DNA of 64,000 nucleotides from Pampus argenteus. Taxonomy: Eukaryota > Chordata > Actinopteri > Scombriformes > Stromateidae. How positions within the stretch are numbered: position 1 is the stretch's first letter; every line of letters starts with the position of its first letter. The notes beneath the pieces were generated by a model. That model was not told the DNA's origin, did no database searches, and was given only the letters and a program-made list of their open reading frames with translations. Shown here in pieces: positions 1 to 11,400 of the stretch. The stretch lies in NCBI GenBank assembly GCA_036937835.1, contig CM072860.1, forward strand, positions 7,271,001-7,335,000. Reading direction: 5' to 3'. A program made the translations under genes and the position numbers.

Positions 1-187
1 GACGTGCGCCCTATAGTGCAGTGCGCCCTATGTGTGTGTTGTTGTTTTTGTTGTTGTTGTAAGGCGGACGTAAAAGAGACCACCATGGGTAGGACGTGGT
101 AGAGAGGGGGATGTGTGGGCGTGGATTGTGTATAAAAGAACAGGTATGTGCTTTATGCAGAACATTGTTGTTTTAACAACCCTGAAA

Positions 188-897
188 ATGGCAAAGAGAC
201 ACGCTAATGAAGCTCAGTTTAAACTGAAGGCTATCAGCTACGCCGAGGAATATGAGAATCGAGCCGCCGCGAGAGAATATAAAATTAACGAGTCGATGGT
301 TCGCAAGTGGAGGAAGCTGGAGAACGAGCTCCGACAGGTGAAGAAGACTCAGCTGAGTTTCCGCGGACATAAGGCGAGGTGGCCGGAGTTAGAGGAAAGA
401 CTCGAGCAATGGATCGTTGAGCAAAGAGCGAGCAGGAGGAGCGTTTCGACTGTCACCATCCGACTCAGAGCAGTGACGCTAGCGGAGGAAATGAAAAGTG
501 AACATTTCCAAGGAGGTCCGTCTCGGTGCTGGCGTTTTATGAAACGGTGCAATTTTTCCATCCGGACCAGGACTACGGTAGCGCAGCGACGTCCGGCGGA
601 TTGTTATGAAAAGCTGGCGAAAAGGGCTGGATGGACGAGGATATGATGGAGTGGCTGAGGCAGGTGTATGTAAGGAGACCGGGAGGTTTTTTCCACACAT
701 CACCGTCGCTTCTGATTTGTGACTCTATGCGAGCGCATCTCACAGCCGATGTGAAACAGAAAGTGAAGCAGATGAACGCTACGCTTGCTGTTATTCCGGG
801 AGGTGAACCGGCCGTTCAAAGTGTGGCTGCGAGCGGCGTGGGACACAGCTTCACGAAGAGTGGTAGGCAGCGCCGGGCGAGCTACGCTACAGTTTGA
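188..897 (+). pseudogene. Pogo-like transposase pseudogene, internally deleted and frameshifted
   Basis: The likely natural start is the ATG at 188 (protein begins MAKRHANEAQF); the frame is open upstream to 113 but without family resemblance. In order it shows a psq/Brinker-like helix-turn-helix (residues about 10-42, containing NRAAAREYKINESMVRKW), then a CENP-B/Tc5-type DNA-binding region (RWPELEERLEQW to GGPSRCWRFMKR). The first frame stops at 646. Part of the DDE endonuclease domain continues one frame over from about 625, with KGWMDEDMMEWL and the catalytic-Asp segment LLICDSMRAHLT. The segment carrying the first catalytic Asp, expected before KGWMD, is missing. The block with the third acidic residue, expected after VIPGG, is also missing. 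Such proteins cut and join the ends of their own element in the nucleus; this copy cannot encode an active enzyme. Confidence 0.8.
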
Positions 898-957
898 CTT
901 CACATCACCGTCGCTTCTGATTTGTGACTCTATGCGAGCGCATCTCACAGCCGATGT
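696..957 (+). repeat. Perfect 57-bp direct duplication inside the pogo relic (696-752 and 901-957)
   Basis: The segment encoding the second catalytic-Asp region of the transposase is repeated without mismatch about 205 bp downstream. The second copy lies just before the left border of the foldback element and just after the stop codon of the broken reading frame. This is a local duplication and not part of the family's normal layout. A perfect match suggests either recent duplication or an assembly artefact. Confidence 0.85.
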
Positions 958-969
958 AGGGTGACCAGA

Positions 970-1604
970 TGCCCCGCTTTGTGCGCGACAGTCCCGCATT
1001 TTGAAATTGAGATAATGTCCCGCATTGTTATTGACAGTGGCACTTGATTTTTTTAAATGCAGTCTCACAGTAGGTAGGTTATAACCTGGCGTTTACGCAG
1101 CGCAAACAGCTGTGTGTATGTGGTCGGACTCGGGAGACGGGAGAGGCTGAGCTGTCATTGGGGGTGGGCTCTGTCAATCAAGCTAGACGCGGGTGCGCGC
1201 GCCCGCTGCACGGCAGCGCCAAAAACAACAACAGCGTCGCATGCAGCTTGTTATAGCTGCATTTACTTTTTTTTTTTTTACAAGTGCTTCCATCTTTTTC
1301 CTCCATGTCTCCTGCTGGCTGCTGCTGCATGCGACGCTGTTGTTGTTTTGGCGCTGCCGTGCAGCGGGCGCGCGCACCCGCGTCTAGCTTGATTGACAGA
1401 GCCCACCCCGCCCGCCCCCTAATGACAGCTCAGCCTCTCCCGTCTCCCGAGTCCATACACACAGCTGTTTGCGCTGCGTAAACGCCAGATTATAGCCTAC
1501 CTACTGTGAGACTGCATTTAAAAAAATCAAGTGCCACTGTCAATAACAATGCGGGACATTATCTCAATTTAAAAATGCGGGACTGTCCCGCACAAAGCGG
1601 GGCA
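970..1604. mobile_element. Long palindromic foldback element / MITE, nested in the pogo relic
   Basis: Left arm 970-1247 and right arm 1324-1604 are inverted copies of each other, about 280 bp each, with small indels. They are separated by a 76-bp centre holding a T-run. Outer arm sequence includes TGCCCCGCTTTGTGCG and GACAGTCCCGCATTT on the left, and their complements on the right. The inner ends are GC-rich and contain CGCGCGCCCGCTGCACGGCA. It has no coding capacity; the open frames across it are by-products of the palindrome. The outer flank GGGTGACCAGA (959-969) resembles the start of a widespread vertebrate MITE end, but the right side does not match it. It could fold into a very long hairpin. 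The superfamily is not assigned. Confidence 0.85.
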
Positions 1605-1620
1605 GCCTCACTTTGGGACG

Positions 1621-1732
1621 GGCCGTTCAAAGTGAGGCTGCGAGCTGCGTGGGAGCGATGGATGACCGAAGGAGACCACAGCTTCACGAAGAGTGGTAGG
1701 CAGCGCCGGGCGAGCTACGCCACAGTTTGACT
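1621..1732 (+). pseudogene. Second copy of the C-terminal pogo transposase segment
   Basis: Reads PFKVRLRAAWERW, then HSFTKSGRQRRASYATV, then TGA. It is an intact version of the stretch that appears damaged at 810-896, which lacks about 23 bp covering the WERWMTEGD part. This segment normally follows the third catalytic residue of pogo-type DDE transposases. Two versions of the same coding piece on either side of the foldback element show duplication of the host element, or two overlapping copies. Confidence 0.75.
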
Positions 1733-1950
1733 TCGATGGATTTTATTAATGACTGTTACCGGTAATGTGCTTGTTTTTACCATGCCGACGCCTATTGATT
1801 ATTGAGTGATGATTAGAAAATGTTATTACTTTGTAATTAATACTTGAATAAAGCACAAACAAACTCAGTTTTGCTCCCGATCTATTTTTTAAATACGCAC
1901 ACTTGTATGCGTGTGTGTTGTTGTAAGGCGGACGTACGTATGGTAGTAGA

Positions 1951-1982
1951 GTATATAAAATGTATATAAAATGTATATAAAA
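1951..1982. repeat. Tandem repeat, 11-bp unit TGTATATAAAA, three copies
   Basis: Three near-perfect copies of a TATA-like unit lie between the duplicated GGCGGACGT motif and the right end of the pogo relic. It may be part of the element's own subterminal sequence. Confidence 0.8.
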
Positions 1983-2292
1983 CGTGCGCCCTATCATCAG
2001 GTGCGCCCTATGTGTGTGTTAAATACAGAAATGGCACACATAAATGAAACTGCGCCTTTTCATACGGTGCGCCTTTTGGTCGTGAAAATACGGTAATACT
2101 ATTTTTTTTTTTTTTTTAAACAACACTTCAAACCTACTGAAAAACAAAGTGCCAATAACCTGAAGCAAGACAACTGCAAGAACAAAAATGTATAATAAAT
2201 TTAACTGCTTATCTGGGTAACACTTTGGAAGTCAGTAACTGTTTGCCTCAGGATTCAGAAAACTATTCATGCACCCAATCAGAAAATACTAC

Positions 2293-2440
2293 TACCGTAT
2301 TTTTCGGACTATAAGGCACATCCAATAATGATAAAATTTTCTCGAAAATCAACAGTGCGCCTTATGCATGACCATTGGTTGTGTTGACTAACCTCGAACC
2401 AACTTCATGTTGTACACATTACGGCTAATAACGTATTACT
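2293..2440 (+). mobile_element. Solo left terminus of a second element with TACCGTATTTTTCGG end
   Basis: Begins TACCGTATTTTTCGGACTA and continues TAAGGCACATCC, with GTGCGCCTTATGCATGACC further in. This is the widespread fish element end with 'AAGGCGCA' subterminal repeats. It faces away from the right end at 2095, about 200 bp to its left. No matching right terminus is seen downstream, so only a fragment remains or the other end has diverged. The right boundary given is approximate. Confidence 0.6.
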
Positions 2441-3563
2441 CCACGAGTCGGGAGCCTCGCAGAGACCGGAATAATTTGGGAATTGGTTATTCCCAAATTT
2501 ACTATGATAAGCTTCACAATAAGATTGTCCAAAAGCAGATCCTAACAAAGCTAAAATGTAATGGAAATATTCTCATAGAGATTATGTGTCAAAGACAATA
2601 GCATACCATGGTAATGCTACAGTACATACATACAGTGAATACTTTAACAGACAGACTCCTCTGAGTACCAGAGTATCATATTACTGCGTATGCCATATTG
2701 CATATGACGTGTAGGAAAATGTTCAGATTACCGCATAACAGGAGCAATTATTGTTTCATCTCGTTTCTAACAATTTGCTGAAAATTGGCCAAAATAAATT
2801 TCTAAATTTCTTGTCAGTGTAGATGTCTGCTTCACAGCAGACAAGATTACAACAAAATAAGGAACCCCTACTGTCATCATCTTTTGCACTTCAAATGTGT
2901 CGAGCAGATGTTCTGTCTTTGTCTCTCAGCAGTTTTTGCAGAATTATGAAACTAACCAGCCAGTCACAACACTGTGCACAAGTCATTTCTCATTTACCCC
3001 CTCCCCACCCCCACCTTTAAACAATGACAGCTTGCCTCACTCCCCTAGTGCTTTATTTTCCACATCCTAAATTCGATGGAAAATGTCCAAATGAAGGCGA
3101 GGGAGGAGCGTGGCTTTGTCGTCGACAGTAGTGGGTGGAATTCAAGAGTGGGAAATAACGTAAGTGTGTATTCAAATAATGTCTTTATATTGACATTTTA
3201 CTTTGATCAAGAAGTCTCCACCAAGCACTTCAACAATCAGGTTGACTCTAATTGTGACACTGATTTCTGACTGACAAGACACTTTGTAGTTAGATGCTGT
3301 ATGCATCCATCCTTATATAAACATTGCTGTGAATAAAGTGTTTTGTAATAACACTGCATTTTGCAATAATCTGCCACATTACAATGTCAAGTGCAAAACT
3401 TTAGTTCTGTTTTTTTTATATGTTTATTAGGTGCAGAGCTCACAGTCTTGTCACCAATTCACTGTCACAACTGGCTGCCAGCAAAGCTAATATTAAGCTT
3501 GGGAGCTTAGCAGCTGAGTAAACAGACACTGCACTTCCTGCATCCTTGCCTTGACTGGACTAA
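2441..3563. other. Non-coding stretch, no recognised feature
   Basis: Contains an 11-bp inverted repeat (2473-2483 with 2489-2499, loop TGGTT) and a canonical AATAAA at about 3333, with no gene in front of it that I can support. Short open frames here have no protein-like character. Confidence 0.6.
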
Positions 3564-3800
3564 AGACACAATGCTGAACGAGTGGAGCGACTGTGTGCTG
3601 CAAATGAAATGGACAGCTACGGGTCTGTGAGCAGCAGCACCGAGAGGACTTTTGCTCCGATGTGGCGGAGAGACAGGCACCATGCCCTGCAGCAGGCATA
3701 CGATGATGATCCATACGGGGGATCCTTAATCGAGTGGGATCCCAGTTCAGCAATGACGAAGCCAGATAAAGAGCTGACACTGCTGCCAACGCTACATTGA
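3564..3800 (+). CDS. Candidate terminal coding exon of an unrecognised gene
   Basis: The frame is open from 3564 to TGA at 3798-3800. The sequence before it has a pyrimidine-rich tract (CTTCCTGCATCCTTGCC, from about 3534) followed by CTAAAG, a plausible splice acceptor ending near 3564. The product looks protein-like: SSSTERTFAPMWRRDRHH, then a run of three Asp in YDDDPYGG, then LIEWDPSS and a charged, leucine-rich end. Third codon positions are GC-rich, unlike the AT-rich surroundings. An internal Met (3609) could start a 63-residue product, but the frame is more natural as the C-terminal, perhaps cytoplasmic, end of a larger protein with upstream exons outside the window. AATAAA at about 4545 is a possible poly(A) signal. 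I do not recognise the family, and the minus strand is open here too, so chance is not excluded. Confidence 0.4.
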   Translation, partial: RHNAERVERLCAANEMDSYGSVSSSTERTFAPMWRRDRHHALQQAYDDDPYGGSLIEWDPSSAMTKPDKELTLLPTLH

Positions 3801-6800
3801 CTTTGTGCACCGCATTAGAGTTAGTACAAAAGCAAAAGAAATGGTTTGACCTTTTAAATAGCAGCGCAACATCACAGGCAAAGAGACGACAACAAACACA
3901 AGGCTGTTAGAAAGAAAGCAGTTATCAGTGTGTTTATACAGTTTTGTTTGTCTTTGAAGTACCATCATTACAAGGTGGCTATGTGAAAATGAGTTAAGAA
4001 AGAGGTTTACTACAAGTGAGTAACCAAGTAAAAGAGGGAGAGATGGGCAGGGAGACTAGTAATTGCTGAAAATAGAAAGAGTAAGGGTAGAGACAACTTC
4101 AGTGAAAAGGGTGACTGGAGAAACGACAGATAGCGCGAGAGGAGCAGAGAGGAATCCAGCACGAGCCAACAGTTGCTGCAGTGTAAAACCCTCTGAAGGT
4201 TAATTTCTCCAGCTCAGCATCTTGCCAATATCCTTGTGATCAGAACCTCTGTAGGCCAGCCATCTGCTTCCCTTTCCCCCTCTCTGTCTCTGCACTCCTG
4301 ATTCCTAGTCAGCTTTATGTGGGAATGGACATGCATCAAGGCACTTTTAGGATCTAATATCTGAATGTGTTTTTGGCATTTCATTTTATCCTACCCACAA
4401 GACTATAGCAAAATATATACTCACATTATGTAAAGCTTCTTCACTCATCATATTTTTCTAAAAGTAACTCCAATGTTCTTGAGTAATTTCCTCATAGTGT
4501 ATGCCCTAAAAACAACCACTGCTAACCTTTTAAACCTGACTGAAAATAAAAATAAAAATATTTAGGCTAGTTCAAGCCAATTGGAAGTTCACAGCACACA
4601 TCAATTATCCTGTCAACCCTAAAAAACAAAACAAAACAAAAAAACAGGAAATGTAATTTATGAGCTCCCCGACAGGTTTTTGTTGCAACCTAAAGCAATA
4701 ATATACCTTCAGTTCAGTGCTCAGCTGCAATCTTTTCATACACTGCCACTTCACCAAGGGAATAAGTACTAAGGGTATATTTTGTCGTGACCTCAGAGGA
4801 CACAGTGTCAATTATTCTGGATATGGCTCTGTGGAGGACTTCATTCCCTAATCAAAATAAATGGCCGGGGCAGCAGAAAGTGAATGGAGCTAAGCCCCCA
4901 ATATTCCTCCGAGACAGGACCACAAACAAATCCATTACCACAAGGTAAATAGGACACATCAGCACTCTTGGCCCATTTGAATTCTTCTAGCCCCATGACC
5001 ACCCCATGCACAGGATTCTTCCGTTTAAGACGCTGGAGCTGATAGCGAGAGTTTCTTTTTCTTTTTCCTTGCACACTACCCTGCAGTCAATCTTACATAA
5101 TACATTCTGATGATAAAACTCTTCCACATGTGGCAGCTGGGCTAACTGAAAGTGGCTGTGACTAACTCACTGTAATGGGAAAATTCAGCTTCCTGAATAT
5201 AATGGGAAAAATGTGGAGGAAGTGTAAGTTCAAACTTTAATGCTATGCTGTAGCCTAACGTGGTTTTAAGCAATTCACACAGGAGTTGGGGGTGGTGGTG
5301 GTGGAGTGGGGGGGCTATAATTAAAATGAGCTGTCATGAAATTAAATGTGTTTTTTTTTCTTCACCAGCTGGTAGTCATTTCACTGTCAGGGTGTGTATA
5401 ATTTCAGCTGATAGTGGAGACAGTTCTGCTCTAAGGCACTAGTTTTTTCACAGCAAGAGAAGCTTTTAGGGGGCTCCTCATACACAACAAGGCTTTCATA
5501 TTGTCCATCTTCTTGTTCACGATAGTTTTGCTTTTTGACATTAGATGAAACTGCATCAGGGTTAATATGAAGCTGTCATGTTGTTCTACAGAGGTTTAGA
5601 GAGTCGGATACGCTCAGTCACAGAAGCTAGGAAAAAGGCAATAATTGTCAAAGTAAAGGTTGTACAAATGGAGCATAATTAAGAATTGTCAGGTCAAACC
5701 AAAGAACTCAAGATTCCCTCCAGAAATGTTTTAATATACACACACAAAAAAAGTTCAATTCAATTACCTTGTTGAAACCCTTAAATGACAATCTCCTCCC
5801 TCATTAAAAAAAAAAAAACTGAATCTAAGAATATGCAAATATTAAATTGTCTCACTTCATTGAAAAGTCCATTCTTAGTGCATGTGCACTTGAAGTCATG
5901 CTTGTCAATACACACATTAAACTTTAAGGTTTAAAATGAATACAGAGAAACTTCCTCCTTCAGCAGATGAAAGTGAAAACAGCCTTGGAGTGTTCAACTT
6001 GGCAAATGCATCATAGTGCAACATCCAAATGTAGCCGTAATGACCAAAGCTTTAAAGCACAAACAATTATTTTTAACCAATTCATTAGCAATCCATTCAG
6101 CGTGCTGAATAGTGGACGAAATGTGTTCAAATTCAAAGTATGGCTTCAAGACCACTTGAGTCCGTGTGTTTCATCTGTTGCAGCTGCTATCACAGTTGTA
6201 ATGACTCTTTCGCCCTACGCCAGAGAGGTTGTTAAAGCACACTACTAAAGGCCGAGGCCAAGAGTCGCTGGCAGATTCCATTTTCTCTGTAAGGCGAGGA
6301 CTCCCACCTGAAGCTACTGAAGCACAGAAATTGTTGTCATTTAAAAAAACATTTAGTGGCACCTTCATCTGCTAGCCTATGATTTATGTGTGGGGTGATT
6401 AAGATTATATATATCTTTGGCCTCTACAATATATATATAATATTGCCTCAACACTACCAATCAAACAATCAGAACAACAAGTTATTCTTTTTTCTTTGTG
6501 TAATGCATTAAAATAGGGCTGAACAGATTTCCCAGAGAGCAAGTAAAGCAGAAAAGAGGGAATGTTTAACTGCTAGTGCTCAGGGCCATACAAGAGAATT
6601 TAACTAGCAGAGATTAACTACTGTATTCCCACTGGTGGCCTAGATGTCCTAGTGTACTGCCTGAGGGAGGAGAGATACCAGAGAGGGAGCCATGGAGAGA
6701 GGAAAGGAAAGCGCGGTGGGGGTGGAGTATCCATGTAGTGCTGACAGGTTTGGTCACTGGAGAGTGTAGAGTGACAGGTGATACAAAACAAAAACAGCCT

Positions 6801-8400
6801 CCCTGGGTAATGGTGGGTAATAGCGTTGTTTGTTAAGTATTTCAAGAAAAAAAAAGGGAAAAACTATAGAAAACAGTAAACTACTAATTTTATTTTAATA
6901 CAAACATTCAACATGATGGCCAGCTGGGTTCACAATATATTCCCTCGATGAAACTGTCTCTCATTTTCTCACAATCTTGATACAGACCATACGTAGACAC
7001 GGCAGCGATGACTCTAACTCACACGGACACATTTGTGGAACCTACTCCAATTGCTCCTGATCCATCTGTGACATTTTCTCAGGCCATTGCTTGTTAGCAT
7101 TCATAACATCACAGCCATACCCTCTGGCATTCAAGTTATAAACACTGTATCTTATACATCACTCAAATCAGTCGCGGAAAAAATCCGGTTGCCAAGTTTA
7201 GTCCGCTATTTCTGGGCCACAGTGATGTGTAATCAACAGTTATTTTATCAAATGCCAAAAAAATTAAAAATAAATAAATAACCCTCTCCATCTTTAAACT
7301 GGAAGTTCATTCAAAAAGATGACCTTTACTGCTTTGTTATTTAGGAACGTAGTTTATTCCAAACTATTTTAATAAAATATACCATATTTCATTTGTTCTT
7401 ATTAAGTTTAGTTTCAAAATGTTTGCATACAATAACCAACATGACAGATCGACGTTTGTGTCTCGTCCCCATCAAAACAATATGTTTCACATACAAAATT
7501 ACAATTGCAATCGAGTTTAAATGCAAACAGAAAATCAATGATGTATGACATCGTCATCCACTGGCAGGGTAGTTGATCAAATTGTTCAAGTTTTCCACTT
7601 TGGTAATTGACACCATTTGTTGTCACAGTCCTTTTCTGAATGCCTTACAGCAAGTGAAACAATAAAGACCCCCAACCAGGACAGAGGATGCCTCTGTAGG
7701 AACACCACTGGGTTGTTTATTATATCAATAGCATGCGCTGTAGACTTTCCCCATGTCTTGTGCCTGCAAAATATATGAATGCAAGCAATGCACAGTAGGG
7801 ATATTTTGTCTTTTTTTTTTGGGCCATCATTTTCCTCCCTCTCTCCCTCCCTCCCCCACTCTCCCTGCGTCCCTGCATCTCTCCTCTGTGTTTCTGGAAG
7901 TGGAACCGATCGTTCTGGATTCTCTCTTCCATCACTGAAAAAGCTCCTCTACTTGTGATGCAGAGCAGAGCAAAAAAAAAAAAGCAAAGGAATATGGCAA
8001 GTCTCCAGCACGTTGCTTCAGAGAGGAGGAGTGCAGCATTTTGTATGCAGGCAGGATTAGTCTAATTGAAGTGTCAGCCTGAGAAAATTGTGGATGTGTG
8101 CGGGTTAATGTCTGGGTATAGCAGAAGCTTCACTCATCTCAGTGATGATGAGGAATTTGGCTATCACTGCTGGCCTCATTTGATTGTGTGTGCATGTATG
8201 TGTTTGGATCCCACCCCATGGTGATGCTAATTGTAAAGTGTATTCATGATGCTGAGACAGCGAGGTAGAAGCTGTTGGCCATATAATTACTTATATTGCA
8301 GCATTAGGCCATTACATTAAGACTTCACCATTAAAACCAGCAGTAGTCTTGATTCCTTAAATTTATGTGAAAACTTATAAACAAACCGGTGAGCCTTTTC
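3801..8400. other. Non-coding stretch after the exon candidate
   Basis: Holds a possible poly(A) signal (about 4545, in an A-rich AAATAAAAATAAA context), a G-rich GGT-repeat run at 5288-5314, AT dinucleotide runs near 6410-6440, and a C-rich strand at 7837-7857 listed separately. A minus-strand frame at 4841-5074 is mildly protein-like but unsupported. Nothing else is recognised. Confidence 0.55.
7837..7857 (-). other. Potential G-quadruplex (minus strand)
   Basis: Four C-runs of three or more (7837-7839, 7845-7847, 7849-7851, 7853-7857) with loops of 5, 1 and 1 nt give a canonical G-quadruplex motif on the minus strand. It is set in a longer pyrimidine tract. Confidence 0.6.
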
Positions 8401-11400
8401 TAACTCTCTCTCTCTATATATATAGGTTTAAGTTGAATTGCACAGCTCCTGTATTCCTGCCTCTCCTCATCTCTGTGTCTATCAGCTGTAATTGTCACTG
8501 TAATTGAAATGTGTCAGTGTGACAGTGGTAACCGTGAATTAATGCTGAACCTAAGAGAGAGAAATAAAACAAAACAAGCTGCACTGAAGCCACACTGACA
8601 GAGCAGCACAATTTCCCCCCGTTGTAAGTATACACAAGAGCCATTATTGCCTTGTCAAGACATGGAACTAAAATGACTACTCACTCATGTTCATATTGTG
8701 TCCAGCAGAGATGATGTTGAAGGTTTAGTACTTTTACAAGACTTTTAGAGGAGTTATATTCCTGAACAGCATGATGACAATTCCCTTCTGTTTGAAACAA
8801 ATACCAGTAACTTATTTCACACTACACTTGGCTTACAGTTTCCCTTTTAAACAACTGAAGTCAATCTAAAATCAACAGGTATCACCTATATTTGATGTTG
8901 TATCATCACAGCTCCTCTTCCCCACAAGAGCTACATTCTAATTTGTTTACATGACTGAAACAAAAGTGCATCCGCAGAGGTGCTTGCAGTTCTAAATGTA
9001 AAAAGCATTTTAGCTCGATTCTGTAAAAAAAACAACAACAACAACACACTTGGCTGTTGTAACTGCTTAATAGCTATCTGCTGTGTAAGGCAATTCGATG
9101 GCGCAACTTGAAAACAGCGAGAGTTTATTTTAAGAGAGTCATCTGACCAAGTTATACAAGACAATTTTAACCAGTGACGGGGGGATATCACCAGCTGATA
9201 TATCCGTCTACACCTGTAATTAATTATAGGCTTTCAGTTGGTCAAACTGAGTATAGGCTTGCTGTTTAATAAGAAAAGTAAGTCTTTCTCTTGGTCACGT
9301 GATTCAACATCAGTTGTACAGTTAGCATTTAGCTAGGTAGTTAAATGAGCTCTTGCTAAAAGGCTCAATTTTGTGCACACAATGCATTTAATACATGTAA
9401 CTGATGTATTAATAATTGAGGTATTACATGTGCCTCGCCTTTACATTCAATAGTAAAGTGAATAAATGCCATCACCGCCGAGGGCGATTTGAGTGTCAAA
9501 GCAAGATATTGTGTGAAGCCATGTACAATGACAGATGCAATTATGTGACACCTCAACGCCAGCCCCGTGAGTTACAGTATTACTTATAGCTGGACAGTCT
9601 ATAAAACTAATAGAAAAACGTGCATCCCAAGCATAGTTATTTTCTCATGTTACATACTTATGTTAGTGACCATTCTATTACTATTTATTCTGCTGACATT
9701 TAATATATAACCAAAGACTGCATTTAAATTCATATTTAGCATAAGAAGTGGAAGAATCCATCGAACCCGTAACTCAACTATAGAGATGATCTCACTCAAC
9801 AGCGGATGTGATTCTCTTGATCAAGCCAATTAACTTAATGTGCGCAAGATGGGATTGGAAGCTCTGCTTGTGTCCACTATGGGGTTGCCCGACCAGCGGA
9901 CAACCTTGCATTTTAATATCGCTGAGTCATGTTTTCTGTAGATGAGGTCAGCCTTAAATGCTGCTGTAGTGATATAGAACCAGTAGTGTTTTCACTGAGA
10001 GGGGCAGCTGTCAAGGTAAAGACCTCTGTGGGTCCTTCTGCACCTCATGCCGGCTCACCCTAGTGTCAAAGAAAATCCAACAATAGCTACTGAACCCATG
10101 AATATCATAACCCCTATATTACAGTGTTCAATTCGCACAAGCATAATGCTAAATGGCGACAGATGAAATGCTATAGAGAAGGTTTTCATGCTTAGAATAA
10201 AACATTCGGTTTTCAAGTGATTGGTTCTATTGATTTTTCTAACTTAAAGGCAAGAACATTTCAGTGCAATACAACTTTCTATTGTCCTTTACCTGCCCTA
10301 TAGCCACATGGTTAATTCATAGCAAATCTAACGAAAATCTCACACTAAAAACCTAAACACTAAAAAAGCACATCTAGCAGGCCAATCTGAAGGCATCAAG
10401 CCCACTTTGCAGTAAGTAAACACCTAAATTACAGTTAATTTACACTGATGAGGAAGAGTGGGTGAGCAACTGGTAAATACACAGTACAACTGTAGCCAGT
10501 GTCTAACGAAGAGAGCCCGGCTCAGAGTTGGCAGAGGCACGCGTGGGATGGATTAGTGTCTTCTTGTTTATTGCGCTTTAATAGGATTTGATTTTATAGA
10601 TTTTTTTGGCTATTCCTCCTCCTACTCCGAACATGCCATCTGAAGGCTGAGAGATATATAATATGGATTAAGAAATGCCTTCTTTGAGAAAAACGTGTCC
10701 GTTGCTTTGCTTCAGGAAGATATTATCCAGCCTTTTAAAGTGTTTATAAGTAGTTAAAAATATAGTTTATGCAAACATGAAAAACCCAGTAGAATAATAC
10801 AAAGAATTATCAGATGGACATGCAGGAAGCGAATTATGGCCAACAATGGAAACTTGAAAGTGATGTCTTGTCATCTTAGCTCAACACTGTGAAGATTACA
10901 GTTGCAATTCCACCCAGATATTGGATTTATGCTACTCCCGGGACAGATGAGCTAGTTAACCGTTTCCAGAAGTATCCAATCAAGTACCATAGTAGCTGTA
11001 AACGAGTCACACTTAGTAAAGCTGTGCTGAAAAAGTTTCACTGAATACCCAACGGCATCTGTCACACTTTGAGTTAGGGCAACTATTTCAAACTTTAAAA
11101 AAAACTGCTTTTCTATATTCATGCAAAACAATTTGTAAAGATTTAAGTCTAAATAACAAAGTCCATTCAATTACCGACTAAATATATGAGTAAAATCATC
11201 CTGACGGTGTTCAGAGTAACATCATATGTTTTAGATAACAGCTGTACAGAAATGTAGAGGGTCATGATAGACATTACATGTCTACAATTCACAATTTACA
11301 AAAAGTCAGAGATCATATTGCCAACATGAAGGCAACTATGTGGCATTGTAGTTTCATATAATGTTAAGAAATGGGGCTAAAAAAACTTCAATCTCAGTAA

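Larger units (their letters stand above)
1..2095 (+). mobile_element. Rearranged pogo-like (Tc1/mariner superfamily) DNA transposon, left end outside the window
   Basis: The block holds a pogo-type transposase pseudogene and ends on the right with a terminal motif close to AAAATACGGTA (2085-2095). This is the reverse complement of the TACCGTATTTT start common in fish elements with pogo-type ends. The motif GTGCGCCCTAT recurs at both sides (about 4 and 22; about 1983 and 2000), and the sequence TTGTTGTAAGGCGGACGT occurs near 54-71 and again near 1918-1935, all in the same orientation. Direct rather than inverted repeats imply a tandem or rearranged insertion. A foldback element sits inside (970-1604). 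The true left terminus is not in the window. That this is a pogo-type relic is fairly sure; the exact family and the order of rearrangements are inference. Confidence 0.75.

Noticed and set aside
700..1068. 122-codon minus-strand open frame
   Set aside because: It runs across the antisense of the pogo relic and the foldback arm; part of it repeats in the other arm, so it is a by-product of the palindrome.
1114..1481. Several overlapping open frames on both strands
   Set aside because: All lie in the GC-rich inner arms of the foldback element; mirrored frames appear on the opposite strand.
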